A program made the position numbers and the translations under genes. The notes beneath the pieces are model-generated. The model had not been told where the DNA came from. It did no database searches and worked only from the letters and a program-made list of their open reading frames with translations. Of a stretch of DNA of 64,000 nt, positions 13,401-26,800 are shown piece after piece. Within the stretch, counting starts at the first letter, position 1. Every line of letters begins with the position of its first letter. The stretch is from Cricetomys ansorgei (taxonomy: Eukaryota > Chordata > Mammalia > Rodentia > Nesomyidae), in assembly GCA_026225945.1 (NCBI GenBank), contig JAMJFZ010000690.1, forward strand, positions 752,501-816,500, written 5' to 3'.

Positions 13401-14808
13401 ATTTTATTCCATAACTGTGGTCCCTTAAAATATCAAATTTGACTGCCAGAACCCACACAGTGGAAAAAAGAATAAAAGTTTTCCTTTGACTCCCCACATA
13501 TGCACTGTAGCATGCATACTCTTACCCCTGTATGTGTGTATATACACGCACACACACACACACCACATATGTATATATACATGTATGTGAATATGTATGT
13601 ATATATATATGATATATATATCAATGTGAATATATATATAAATACATACACACATATATTCACACACACCCTTATATGAAAAACATAAATGAGTAAGCAT
13701 GAAAAAGAAATGAAAGATGAAATTTGGAACAAAGAAGAGAGGAGGAAGATAGAAAGAAGATGGAGCCATAAAACAGGGAGAAGGGGAAGAAAGGGGAAGG
13801 AAAGCGCCATATGAGCTAGCAGAGGTCCTACTGCCACACATACCAGCAGTTCTTCCTGTAGCTGAGGATTCACTGAACACACGTATAACTGTAGTGATTT
13901 CAATGTCAGCATGCTGGAATGCACAGGGATTCTGAACACTTCATTAAACACCAGTGGAGCTTGGAATTCCAGAGATTTGGAGCAGTAGGTGTTGGGAGCG
14001 GCAGAGTCGAGTGGGGGCAAGTAGACGCGGATGTGGCTGGGAACAGAGGGGAGGAGACACGTTGGTGAGCAGCATGGACTAATATGCTCACTTACTGGTA
14101 TGACACCATTATGGTTCCCACCCTCCAGGTCCAAAAGATTAATGTGTCTCTGAGATAGGATGGAGCATGAATGACAGGCCAAGATAAGACTGAGGCTCTG
14201 AGCTTCTGCAGGACAGTTTGTTTCAGTCAGAACTCTTCTGCCCTCTCCTCACAGTTCAAGCATTCACAGAGGTACAGTCTGTTCTCCAGCCTGGAGGCAG
14301 GCACATAGTTGAAAGGGCTGAAATATTTATGACCACTGCTATGTGTATCACCAGATGAGATGAATCCCAATGTGGATCCTCATTTTTACAAAGCTAGTTC
14401 ACAAGGAATAGCCATGGATGAGGTTGTTACCTCAGATTTGAATAATCATTATTGGCTGTACCCCACCTCAGTGAGACCCTCTAGGAGCACCCACCCAAGG
14501 ACATAGAGCAGAGAGCCAGCAATTCTGCCCCTCAGGCCAAGGTTACTACTTGACTGCCAAATGGTCCCAATTCCCATTTCCTGCTCCTCTCCTTGTCCAA
14601 GTACTCCCTGAACCTAGTCTCAGGTCTCTTCATACATATCATGGGATCAAAGAGTGGAACAAGCTTGCACCATCATCACCCATCCCCAGGCCCTTTGAGA
14701 ATAGGGTAATCCTCAATATTGCCAGTGACAGGCCCTTCCTCTTGGCAGCAACATGGTACATCAAATGTCTCAACTAATTAACTAAGCTCTTAAAAATATA
14801 TATACACA

Positions 14809-14848
<40 letters not shown>

Positions 14849-17800
14849 TTTTTACTTTAGATAGCTATTCTGTACTGTTCTGCTTTACTGCAAATCTGGG
14901 CTCCTAAATCACCATTCCCCTTCCCAGTCTGCCAGGCAGAATAGGCAGTAAGCTGTGTCATGTAGAGGAGAGCCAGAGGAAGGCTAGCATTAGCTGCACA
15001 CAGCCTCAATGTCTCTAGTATCCAGAACTTACATTTTGCAGTCTTCCTTCATCACTAGCCCGGCAAGGTTTCTCAGCTGCAGCACATGCACAAGGAGACA
15101 TTCATTTGTACTGTCATGTCTAGAAAATAAAGCTCAAGTTCATGGACTGTAAATTTCCCATGGAGGAAATGACCCTGTGATTCAACTGCAACAATGATCA
15201 CTGACAAGAGGGACATTTTACCCTATACTACCACCAAGGGACACTGGTGATATCTTAAAGCATTTCTTATTATCAGAACTAGAAAGGGAGTGTTAAGTGG
15301 ATGGATGTCAAGGATACAACTGAATACCCTATAGTGAACAAGATGGGACATCATAGTATACCTGATTCTAAATGTCAAAAGTGTCAGCACTGAGAAACCT
15401 GGACCAGAATAACAAGAACGGGCAAAACAAAACTAGAGACCTGCAAAACCACATCCTGCCCTGCCAACATAAACATTATGGCACCTGGTTTTATTGAAAC
15501 TGTAGCTAGACATCTATATACGTTATTGTTACAGAACACTGGAGAGCCCACTCTGGGGATAAGGGAAGGACCTGGCTATCTGAACCACAGTGAATGAACA
15601 TTGTCAACTTCCAGCATAAATGTAGAAAATATATCCCATGATTTTGAATTTGATGAGACTTAGAGTATCCCATCTTTCTGACTCCCAGCTCTATGCTAAC
15701 AGTCCTCAGCTGTGGTATCAGTGATGAAAAACAGCAATGCAGCCTCTTTTCTTTTTGCCTCCTTCCTTCTACCCTTGTCAACTCACCTAAAACCAAAGTA
15801 AGACTGGAGCTAACAAGAAAGGGGAAGCAACACCTGGGTTATAGGGTCCCTCCATCCCCCTTCACCTGCCCATGGAAATGGGAACTATGAAGCAGGCTCC
15901 CCATCTACAGGTAATCTTCAATGCTGAAAGGTGATTGGGAGTATCAAAGGTGGTGGAACACCACCCAAATGGGTCCCATTCCATGGGACATCTTGGAGAA
16001 CAACAGGAAATTGGCTTCTATACTCACAGAAATCCCACATAGATCTGGGGCTCATTGTTTCCATATGTGTCTCCAAAGGCAGATTCTTCAGCATCTTCGT
16101 TTCTGAACATAATGATAAATTCACCAGGTTTATTCCAAAAGGAACTGAACATTGTAGGTGTGTGCAAGCTCTCTCGTGCTCACGGTGTCCATTATTAAGA
16201 AGAGCTTTAGCAAACTATGACTCAAGTACATATGTTTATTAAGGGACTCAAAGGCATGGCAGGTACCAGGATCCATTATGGGTTACCTCATGGGTATTTG
16301 CCCACAAACTTCTTTCTCTCTCCCTCCCTTGGTTTTAAACAAAACACTTATTTTTATTTTATGTGTTTTCCTGTGTATAAATATGTGTACTTCACTTATG
16401 CAGTGGCCATGGAGGCCAGAAGAGAGCATTAGAACCCTGGAAATGGAGTAACAGATGGTTGTGAGCTACCAACATGGCACCTGGAAACTGAACTCAGGCC
16501 CCGGGCAAGAGCATCAAGTGTTCTTAACCACTGAACCATCTCTCCAGCCTACCTCTCTGTTTTTCGACAGTGTCTTGCTATCTTATCCCTGGTTGGTCCA
16601 GAATTCATCATATAGCCCAAGATTGCCTCAACTTGTGACAATTTTTCCTGTCTCAGACTCCATGATGCTGAAATTATAGATATGAGCTACAGTAACAGGT
16701 ATCTTGTTTCTTATTTGTGTTGTTCTGGGGTTTTGCTTTGTTTTAGAAAATAACCGCATAACTTTTGAAACCTTGTGACATTAAAGGCAATGTTGAAAGG
16801 TGAAATTTCAAATTTCAAAAATCTTTGCAATGACTTAAATGCCTTTACAGATATTTGAGATTTATAACTGTGCATAAAAGTGATGACAGCAAAGAGATAG
16901 TCAATCAAAATGAATTACAGAATTCCCAAAGTGTTTGCTTTTTTTCTCTCACCACAAGGAGCTCTGTGTAGCGAAAGAAGAAAGAGAGGGAGGAACTTCA
17001 TTGCTAGGATTGTAGGTCCCTTGTATGCATTAGGCATACTTATCTTTTTCAGCTCTAGTAGCCAGGAAAGGGTGCGGGGGAGGGGGACCCATTCCAGAAC
17101 ATAAGCCAGAGGCTTTTCCCTAAAGTGTTCTAAGGCCCAACCTCCCAAAGATTTAAGGAGGTAGAAAAATACACATGGGGTCATAAACAAAGTTCAGAAT
17201 CTAACTATTTCCATATAGATTCTTTATGTCATACCAGTAATGCTCTGGCACATGTACTTAAAGATGAGGAAACAAGGTGGTCTAACCTTTTGGTTAGAGG
17301 TTCAAACACCCCACTGTCACTGGCAAGGGAGTAATCAGACAGGCATGCAGAAACACGCCGTGCTCTCCTCTCCAACCTCTTGGCACTGTCTTCCCGGAGG
17401 GTCACTGCTGCAAAGAAAGAACACACCTGGGTCAGGAGGTGATAGCACAAGAGGCCGGGTCATCTATGGTAGAGTGCTGACAAGTCACTAAATATTTCAG
17501 AGACAAGCCATGGCATGTGCATGCAAATAGACACTGTGCATGATTGTCTTTAATATTGAAAATCAAAAGCAAAACCAAAGCAACTGACTTCTGGGTACTA
17601 CTTTTTACCTCTTTTTTGTAGGCAGAGGCTCACTATGTAGTCTTAATTCTTTGAATTTGAGAGGTTTCTTATCCTCCTGCATGTAGGGATTATGGTATGT
17701 ACCATTATGGATGGCATTGGCATCTTTCAAAAAAATCTGTCTAGAAATACATTTGGACTCATACAAGGAGCATTTCCCCTTTGATAATGAGCATAGAGAA

Positions 17801-20800
17801 CATAAGATGACAGAGGTGGGAAACCCCTAAAAGAGTCTGGGAGGGGGGAGGCTACAAGGAGGAGATACAGGAAGCAGAGGGTTGGAGGAGATGGGGGAGA
17901 AACAGAGTCACAAAAGCATACTTTGTTCAAATATATCATAATTGCATGTAATACATTATGTGCTGATTGATTAAAGAGTAAAAATATTTCAAGAAAGAAC
18001 AAAGATACTCAGACTCAGAAAAACAACAGCCGCACTGAGAGGTGTCATTTCTCACTTTCCTTCTTTGTGCTGTTTGGTATTTTCCATATTTTATACATTA
18101 AACCTATTCAATATTGCTTTTATAATCACTTTTTTAAAAAAATTATCCAAATATATCATTATTATCACTTTAAAAAAATTATCCAAATATGTCCTAACAA
18201 AATTCAGTGATCTTCAAATCAAAGACTTTGCTTCATCCTTTGGCAACGTTGTCTTGGAGACCTGTGGCTTGTACAGGGGACACCGGCACTGATAGCTCTC
18301 TGTTGATCTCACTGCAGTAGCCTCCTCAGCAACAGGGCCAGACTGGCTTCTGGAATGGCTTTTCCAGTTCAGAATGCTACCATTCTTAAGTATTTGATTT
18401 TTATTTTTCATATCTACTTTTAAGAGCCAAGATTAATTACTGACATTTTCTTACCTAGTTTACTCTTTTCCTTCACTGAAATGGGTTCCTTTAAACAAAA
18501 CATGGTTATATATGTAGGATCCTATATTTTAAAGGGGACATACTTTGTTAAAATACAGAATAAATATGAAGCCCCAAGCTCTATGCTTCTCTTTGGCTAT
18601 CCAAGTTCCATAAACTGAAAACTTGACACTCTGAACTGAGGGAAAGGATGAGTACAATGACAACCTAGACACCCTCTTTTTAACCAAATCATCACTGACA
18701 CTAACTAAACCCAAGTATATTAAACATATAAGGCCATGGTCTTTGGTCTCTCGATGTCAACTAGAAACCAAAGTCTGATCTTCTAATCATCTATAGTATC
18801 AAACATGGGGGTTAAGCTGCTTCTACTCTGATCAGCCAAGGACAGAAGCAGGCTCTATTCTGAAGTAGCTGAAGGTATAAAAGTCTCAAATTGTAATCAG
18901 AACTCCAGTGCCCTGCTCTTGTCTTGGTCCCTGTCACATGAAATGACCCCAGTTCATGTAGAATCTACTGGTATCTCAGCCTCTATACTGCAGATCTCTA
19001 AAAATCAAACTAATTCTTCTCCCTACCATGAAATCCACCAGAGATGCTTCCTCCATACAGTTCTAAATTCCTTTGAGAAAAAGTGCTAGGTAACAATCCT
19101 CCCACTTCCATAGTCCTATCCCATAGTACAACTCTAACCAAAATTTTTCTCTCATCATTACAATGGGAATCCATGCAGAGAGGACAAAGACTGAAAGCTC
19201 AGACTAAGTCACTGAATTCACAGAGCAACAAAGACTAACTTCACTAGGTGCCCTGACTGAAAAAAGACACAGTAACCTCCACACTGCATACTCAAAACTC
19301 TAGGACTTCTAGATTGACGTGGGAAGTAGTGCCAATGAAGTAGGGAATAGAATGTCTTCTACCTAGTCAACAAAACAAACATTTAAAAAAAAAACGCTGA
19401 TCTTTTCGTATTAAAGATAGATAGACACTAAAACCAAGGAACATAATAAATACTGCTTGATATAAAGGGGAACAAAACCTGAAAATCATATCATAGCCAA
19501 AGCTGCCAGCTGGAATATTAAAATAATGAATGCTTTAAATTTTGGAGAAAAAAATACAGATGGTAAATAAATACTGAAAGCATCTGGCAAAGTTCTTACA
19601 TGATTATTATGAATAACAGCAGTGAAATAATAATGATAACAACAATCAATAAGCTACAACCCCCAGCCATTCTAAGCACAATGTCACTGCAAAAGATCTG
19701 CCTGCAGCCTGAGCAACAAAGGTGGATGAGGAGAATACCAAGGACACTTACAGTAAACGTTTCTGTGGAGCAGCATGAGAAGAGATAAAAAAAAATCACA
19801 GAGTGAAAACTATAAGATATCAACTAATAATTTTAAACAGGGTATGTATAATGAAATCATCAATACATAGATGAGCAAACTCAAAAGAAGGGATTTTTGT
19901 TGGCATATACTAACCAGTAGAAGCTAAAACAGGAAAGTATTTCAAAATCAGGATGTATTTAACTTTAAAAATCCAGGAAAGACAGAATGGTAGCAAAAAT
20001 GTAAAGAATGTGCAAAATTATAGTTTACTCTTCTGTCTTGCCATCTGCCCATCTGCCTAAAGGTATCAAGGGGGGAAATCACTGCCTTCTATCTTGGGCA
20101 ATTTAGATTTGTACCTTAGTAAAAATTTTATCTTACTAAAACTTGCTTGAAGCTGAACTTAGATTGTACAGATTGGGGCTGAAAATTGGAGAAAATTGCA
20201 TGGCCCTGAGCATCACCACATGGTGGGATGAAGGAAATCTGATAAACATGCTTGAATACTATGACAACTCTAGGACCCAGAGTTGCCAAAGCACACAGGA
20301 AGGCAAGAAGTCCCCATGTGTTCAGTTTCCCTACGCAGGATACTAGGAGTACCTAGAAGGACCCAGGAACTGATTTTGTAAATTCATTCAAATTTCTAAG
20401 TGCACAAGTTAACTGACAGTGTCATCCATGAATCTACCACCAGGTGGCAGTCCCTAAATGTAGATGAAACAAAACCCTTCCAGTCTAAATTATTGCAACA
20501 GGACAATGTCTGCCATAGAATGAGAAAGAAAACTAAAGAAATCAGGATGAGAAATTAACTCAGGTGTTCTCCCTCTGAATCTGACTTTCCCTGGCCCAGA
20601 GGACTCTCATGTAGACTTTCTGCATAACCACATTAATATTCTTGAATTTCAACGTTTAAAGAGAACTTAATGGGGGGGGCAGGTAGAAGAAAGATGAGTT
20701 TAATCAAGACATATGTACAATTCTGTCATTATTTCATTTCTGTTGAAAGGAGTAAGCATGGAGCGATTAACCTGTAATTGTATAGACATATAAGTGTGTT

Positions 20801-23800
20801 TGCAAACACAGAAGACTCCAAAATAATAGAGATGTCAAAAGCCAAGAGGCAACCCAGAACATAATGATTTCCAGGTAAACATGTAAATGATAGACTGCTA
20901 TATTATAGATATTATATATTTTATATATTATATATATATTATAGATAAACTAAATAACAACTGATCTTTCTGTCAATCTATCAATCCATTTATCTCTTAG
21001 GTAACAAAATGGTGGCAAATAGAAGAAACCATAAAGATCACTTTGAGGGCAAGAAAAGTGAGTTATTTTAAGGAAGGTCACAGAACTATATAGGTTAACA
21101 TGACAGAATCTTGGCCTGGAGGCTGCTTTATTGAAGCCATTTCCATTACAACACAATTCTTCTGCATTCCAGTTTTATTTATCATCCTCTATTGGATATA
21201 CCTCCAATAGAATGCTTCCCAGGATTCTCAACCTCCAAACTACTGACACCTTAGGCTAAATCATTTTTGTTTTTGTAGGAGCTGCACTATATACTAACAG
21301 AAGTTTAGCAACCTCTGTGGCCTCAATTTACTAGGTGCCAGGAGTTTTACCTCTGCCTAGTTATGAGAATTTAATGTTTCTCCAAACATTGCCAAATTTC
21401 CCTCAGTGCAGGGAAGAAAGACCCACCATGGTATATAAATTATGTAGTGCTAGCCTAAATTGAATGTCTAGAACATTTTTTTTCTGTGCAAATGAAAGTT
21501 AACTAAATGGGCTGAACTTCGGGTATACAAATTCTTGTTCTTGGTATTACATTACAGTAGTCGATACTTTCTCAAACAGCACTGCACCATCAGTAAGATG
21601 TTGAATTAACACAACTGAAAACATGAAGCTTCCTAAATAGTCCTAAATAGTCCCCCATCTGGAGAACAACAGCGAAATGATTTGGTACCAACTGGAATGT
21701 CTTCTGAAATGGCACAATTGGAATTAGTTCCATATTTGATAAAATTATACGCTTAAAAACAAGGGCATATGGCTAAAGAGAGACATCAAAGTGACAGAGG
21801 AAGTAGATTTTTCTACCAGGTTACAATCAGATGCAAGTCTACATGCTGGCCTGAGGAGAGCATACACAGAATGTTCCATCTTAGCACATGCATTACAGAG
21901 TGCACTAAGGTCCTACTACCTCTTTACTAGCCTTTGAATATGAAAGACTACTTCTTTTTTTCTTTTTCAAGACAGGGTTTCTCTGTTGTAACTCTGACTG
22001 TCCTGGAACTCACTTTGTAGACCAGGCTGGCCTCCAACTCACAGAGATCCACCTGACTCTGCCTCTCAAGTGCTGGGATTAAAGGCGTGTGCCACTACCA
22101 CCTGGCTAAGATTACTTAGTTCTTAACATACTTTTCGAGAATTACGTACATTCCATAAATAAGCCATATAAAACTTCATCAATGTCAATCTTTCCTGACA
22201 GGAAAGGACTAATGAAGATCCAGACTCTTCCTAGCCCTATCAGTATTCTAAAACTTATTCTAAAATTCAAAGCCATAGTCTCGCCACCCCCTCCACTTAC
22301 TTCCACTAGTGGGAGCCACAAGTTGAGGTGCCCTCTCACGGGGTCCTTCTCCATCCACAGGGATTCCGTGCGGCTGAAGCGTCGCAGATCCCTGCAAATC
22401 TTCATCTCCTAAAGCAGAGGCCTGTGACCGCAGTCTGTCCAGTGTTCCCAGGCCTGGCACCTCAAAGCTGTCAGTCATCTGTGCCAAAGGGGAGTCCCTC
22501 GAAGCTGGGAGGAAGGGCGTATCTAAGGGAGAGCTGGGGGGTGAGAGAGAGGACAAGGAGGAGCGAGAGGACAATGAGGCCAGAGACTGGGGTGTATCCA
22601 GGGACCTCCTCTGCTTATGGAAGCCCGAGTGGCTCTGTGGGTCTGCGAAGGGAACATCACGCCCCAAGGAATCAAAGGGGATCAGATCGAAGCGCAGAAG
22701 CTGGCCACACTCAGCATCGGCCTTCTCATACTGTGGGAGGCCATAGATGTCCGTGAAGCTGATGGAGCTGAGGGAGCCACGGCTGGAGGCCAGTGAGCCT
22801 CTGCTGGAGGCCAGGGACCCACGGCTGCTCCCAGAGGACACAGTCAGGGTGCTGGCAGATAGGCTGAAACGAAAGAGCCATGGTCTCAGAAAAACACATG
22901 CTGCTTCTGCCACCCACCATGTAGTTTCTGGGCTGTAGCCTCAGGGAAGAACAGAGCCAACAGGAATGTAGTTCTAAGCTTGAGAACATCTGAGCAGATT
23001 TGCTTCTTATCTCTTTTGAATGACACTTGGGAGCAGTGCACAACAGCAGACTCCTTCCTGAGTTGGAGGAGTAACTGATAATGTCATTCATACTAAGCCC
23101 TTAATATCCCGCTACACAATACAGTAGGGCTTGACAAGGGGAGCTGCCACTATGCATCTAGATGTTGCTTTTAACAAAAAGACTCATAATAAAAAATTTA
23201 CATAAATGAATGCTTCTGAAGCTGCTAAGTAAATTACACATTCCTTTAGTAAACTTGACTTCATAATTTAACCCCATACCCTCTTGCCTCAGCCTTCCAA
23301 GTGATAGAATTACAGATGTGTGCAACCATACTAGGGTGAGACTTACTTATTCTGAAGCCAAATTTGGTTCTCCTCATTTTACCTGAGTTGTACGTTAGCA
23401 AGTTGTATGCTAACAAAACATATCCACTTTTCTACTCCGTTTAACCCCACTTCAGGTTCCAATCACTAGTAGTAGAAAATCCAAGCTAAAAGAAACTATG
23501 AAGTTCATGCACATGTCATTGTAATAATATGATAATAAAATTATTAAGTATATATTTCCCTTCAAAAGTATCCTACCTCTTTAACTGGGAATGGAGATAC
23601 GATGTTAAACGTGTAGCCTCTTCCAGCTGCATAAGCAGACAATTCCTTTTTTCCTGAAGTAGAATCCTATAGATACAAAAGTAGTCAATTTGTGGGTCTA
23701 AAAGGCAGGGAAAATATTTTTATAACAAGAAATTCAGCTATAGGGATTAAGAAAGTATCAATGACCCAGACGGTAGTAGTATACTCCTTTAATCCCAGCA

Positions 23801-26800
23801 CTCAGGAGGCAGAGGCAGGCAGATCTCTTTGAATTCGAGGTCAGCCTGGTCTACAGAGTGAGTTCCAGAACAGCCGGAGTTACCAAAGAAACCCTGTCTC
23901 AAATCCCGCCACCCCCCAAAAAAAAGAATGTATCAATATCCTAGCGTGCCTAAGGACCTGGATTCCATACCCATCATCATATAAAGAGGAGGTAGAAGCA
24001 AAGGAGATGAGAAGGGAAGGGAAAGAGGAGTGAGGCAGAAAGAGGAACAGAGGAGAAATTCAACTATAAATGCCCCATATATAATTTAGGTTGGAATTAT
24101 TAAGTGCATTCTCAGGGCATACATTATACATGGAAAAATAATTGGAAAATATATTCCTGGCACTCTAAGTTGGCTTAAGTACTGTACATACTTTTATATA
24201 GGGGTGGTTGGAGCAAGCGGATGAAAGAGAGGGCAAGTTGGTCAATGGATACACGAAGAGACAGACTCATGAGCAGGTGAGTGGAAAAGTAGAAGGGCAG
24301 GGGGATGGACAGGCACATGTGTGGATAAATATATGAATGGGTGATTAAGTTGAGCAAAGGATTACAAGGTAAGGGTAGAAGAATAGACAGAACAATGGGA
24401 TATTACACTACAAGCTGGGTTCAAATGCACAATATGCATTAATCTGCTGGGATTCCTTACAGCAAAGCCAACACCCTCATCCTAGGCCCTTTTATAGGGA
24501 AAAACTATGTAAAGCTTCATTGACATTATAATAAAACAGGCCTTATAACATTTCTCATTGAATCAAACATCTTCATAACTGGAGCCATTACACAACACAT
24601 TTTAAAGCTGAATAACATACATTAAAATCAATGACTTTTAAAGTATGGTCCACAGACCCCAGGGGAATCCCTGTCATCCTGCCAGGGGTCTTAAAATGTC
24701 CCTCTCTTCTTTACTACGTATCTGTGAGCAACATAATCTTCATGTGTTCACCAGAAATAACATGTAACAACAGGCCAAATGCTCCAGCAGCTGCCTTCTA
24801 GAAGGCCAGATGTTTAAAAAGTTTATTATAAAAGTGTTAAACAGATAGAAATTTCTTTTTGTGGCTTCAAAAACAGTCATAAAATTTGTATTTCTAATAA
24901 GGTATTGTTACCTTTAATAAAATATTAACATCAGGTAATTTCTAAATCATTAATTATTGACGGATAAAAACCCATATGAGCAAAAGCTCTTTGGAGATAC
25001 TTAGTAATTTTAACAGCAGACGGAGATTCTGGGATCCAACAACTTGAGAAGAGCTGCAATTCACTGTTTTTAATAGTATTTTTTACAGATTCTACTTACT
25101 TATAATTTTGAAGGAAAACATTTTATTACTTGTTCAAAGAAAACTTTAGCAACACAATGTCCTCTTGGATGGATTTTTAAACATCATATTTAGAAGTAAT
25201 ATATAAGTGAATAAGAAAGGGCAATGCCCTTAACACTTGGAATCATGCTGCACATCATTTCTTGTCACTCACTTGATTCTATCCCCCATTTAACTGATGA
25301 GGAAACAAGCACTAATGGAGTGGAAGTAACTTACCTTGGCTATATACGTTCAAAGCTTGCTCATCAGCTTGAACCTAAAGCCAGGGAAATTTACCAGACT
25401 CCGCTGCTTCTACTTCCTTGCTTTCTATTCTGTATTTAATATGTGGCAAGAGAAAGGGCATCTTTTCATCACAAAACATTTCCCAAATCTGGAGTCATGC
25501 TTAAATTCCTATCTAAGGCTCGGCAACACAAAAGGCACCAAACACTCAATTTTAATTTTTTTTTTCCTCCAGAAAATGGAGAAAGTGTAAAAGAAAGTGA
25601 GCTTCAATTATGTTCCTCACTGGGCCTTCTAACTGTAACTCTGTATGAATGACCTTGGAGTTGAGATCGACAAAGATTGGGTCCTGGTCACTTACCTACC
25701 CCAACTCAGCCAGAAGTCAGTTTCGGTCTCTTTGTTCCACCTCCACTCTAGGTCTAACTATACAGACCGTGCTACAAGAAACCTCCTTCCATGGATTCCA
25801 CATTCAAACTGGTGGGAAGCAACACTGAGAAATGTGCCTGCCATCCACTGTGCAGAAAGTGTCAATGGCTGCAGAACCCTTTGGGGCATTTGGTCTCATC
25901 TAATACTAAGCAGCCGCTACAAAGTATGTAGGAGAGAGGAGGAACTTATCACACATGCAAGTTCTCCTGTAACCAAGGTCATTTTGTGGCAGATGCAGGA
26001 AATTTACTTGGGTCTATTCAGCTCTAACTGAGGGCTCTTGTTCCAGAACTGACTACCCAGGCTGGTTCCACAAGAGACCACCATCTGGATGAAAACTAGT
26101 CCAGCTTTGTTGTCCCATGTCTTGGACCCAGGCATTGAAGCTAACACTGTCCTCAGAGAGTTCTGTAGATGTATGTCCTGTACCCACAGTACTGGCAAGT
26201 GCTGAACTTGACATGGGAGGGCAGTCATAGTCAAGGGTGCATAGTTCTAGGTTCTGAGAAAGAGGCACCATTTGTAGACTAAATCTACCCTGCCTAACAG
26301 AGACCAACAGGAACTCTATCCAGAATATGCAAAAGAGAATACCAAGGTAGAAGAGAAGCTAATGTTTAACTAAGAAAACACAGAAGCCCAAGAGCACAAA
26401 AGAAAAATTCAGTAGCATTGTGCCATTTCAGATTCATACTCAGCTCTGAATCTTTATACTATCTCACTACCATTTGGAGCGAGATAGTAGGGCATGCTGC
26501 CATCTCAGGCAAATTAAAATTCATTCTGCTTATTACTAGATTAAGCTGAACTCTCCAAACCCTACCACTTCCTTCCAATGCTGCCATGAGTTCTGAGTCC
26601 CAAGTGCCTCCAGACCACCATTCACCTACCCTAAAGATTAACAATGAGCATCAAAACATCAAGATTATTAGGCAATCCTAAGAACAATCAGAAGTCACAA
26701 TGAAAGCAGGTATATTGGTGCATGCTTTTAATCCCAGCATTCAGAGGCAGGTGGTTCTCTGTGAGTTTGAGACTAGCCTTGTCTATATAGTGAGTTCCAG

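Larger units (their letters stand above)
17408..22300 (-). other. WWC3: WWC3 4.9-kb intron (between exons 8 and 9)
   Basis: Contains a possible degraded L1 3' end (17820-17990), a short tandem duplication (18126-18192), an AT-rich tract (20888-20946), an ancient hAT fragment (21214-21425) and a B1 (21955-22107). 18200-20880 shows nothing recognisable. Confidence 0.75.

Noticed and set aside
13433..14182. 249-codon minus-strand ORF
   Set aside because: It spans real exon 12 (13844-14036) but runs on through the intron and a TA/CA microsatellite. The flanking parts have no homology to the family, and splice sites bound the exon.
22328..22756. 142-codon plus-strand ORF
   Set aside because: Antisense shadow of WWC3 exon 8; composition reflects the GC-rich coding strand opposite.
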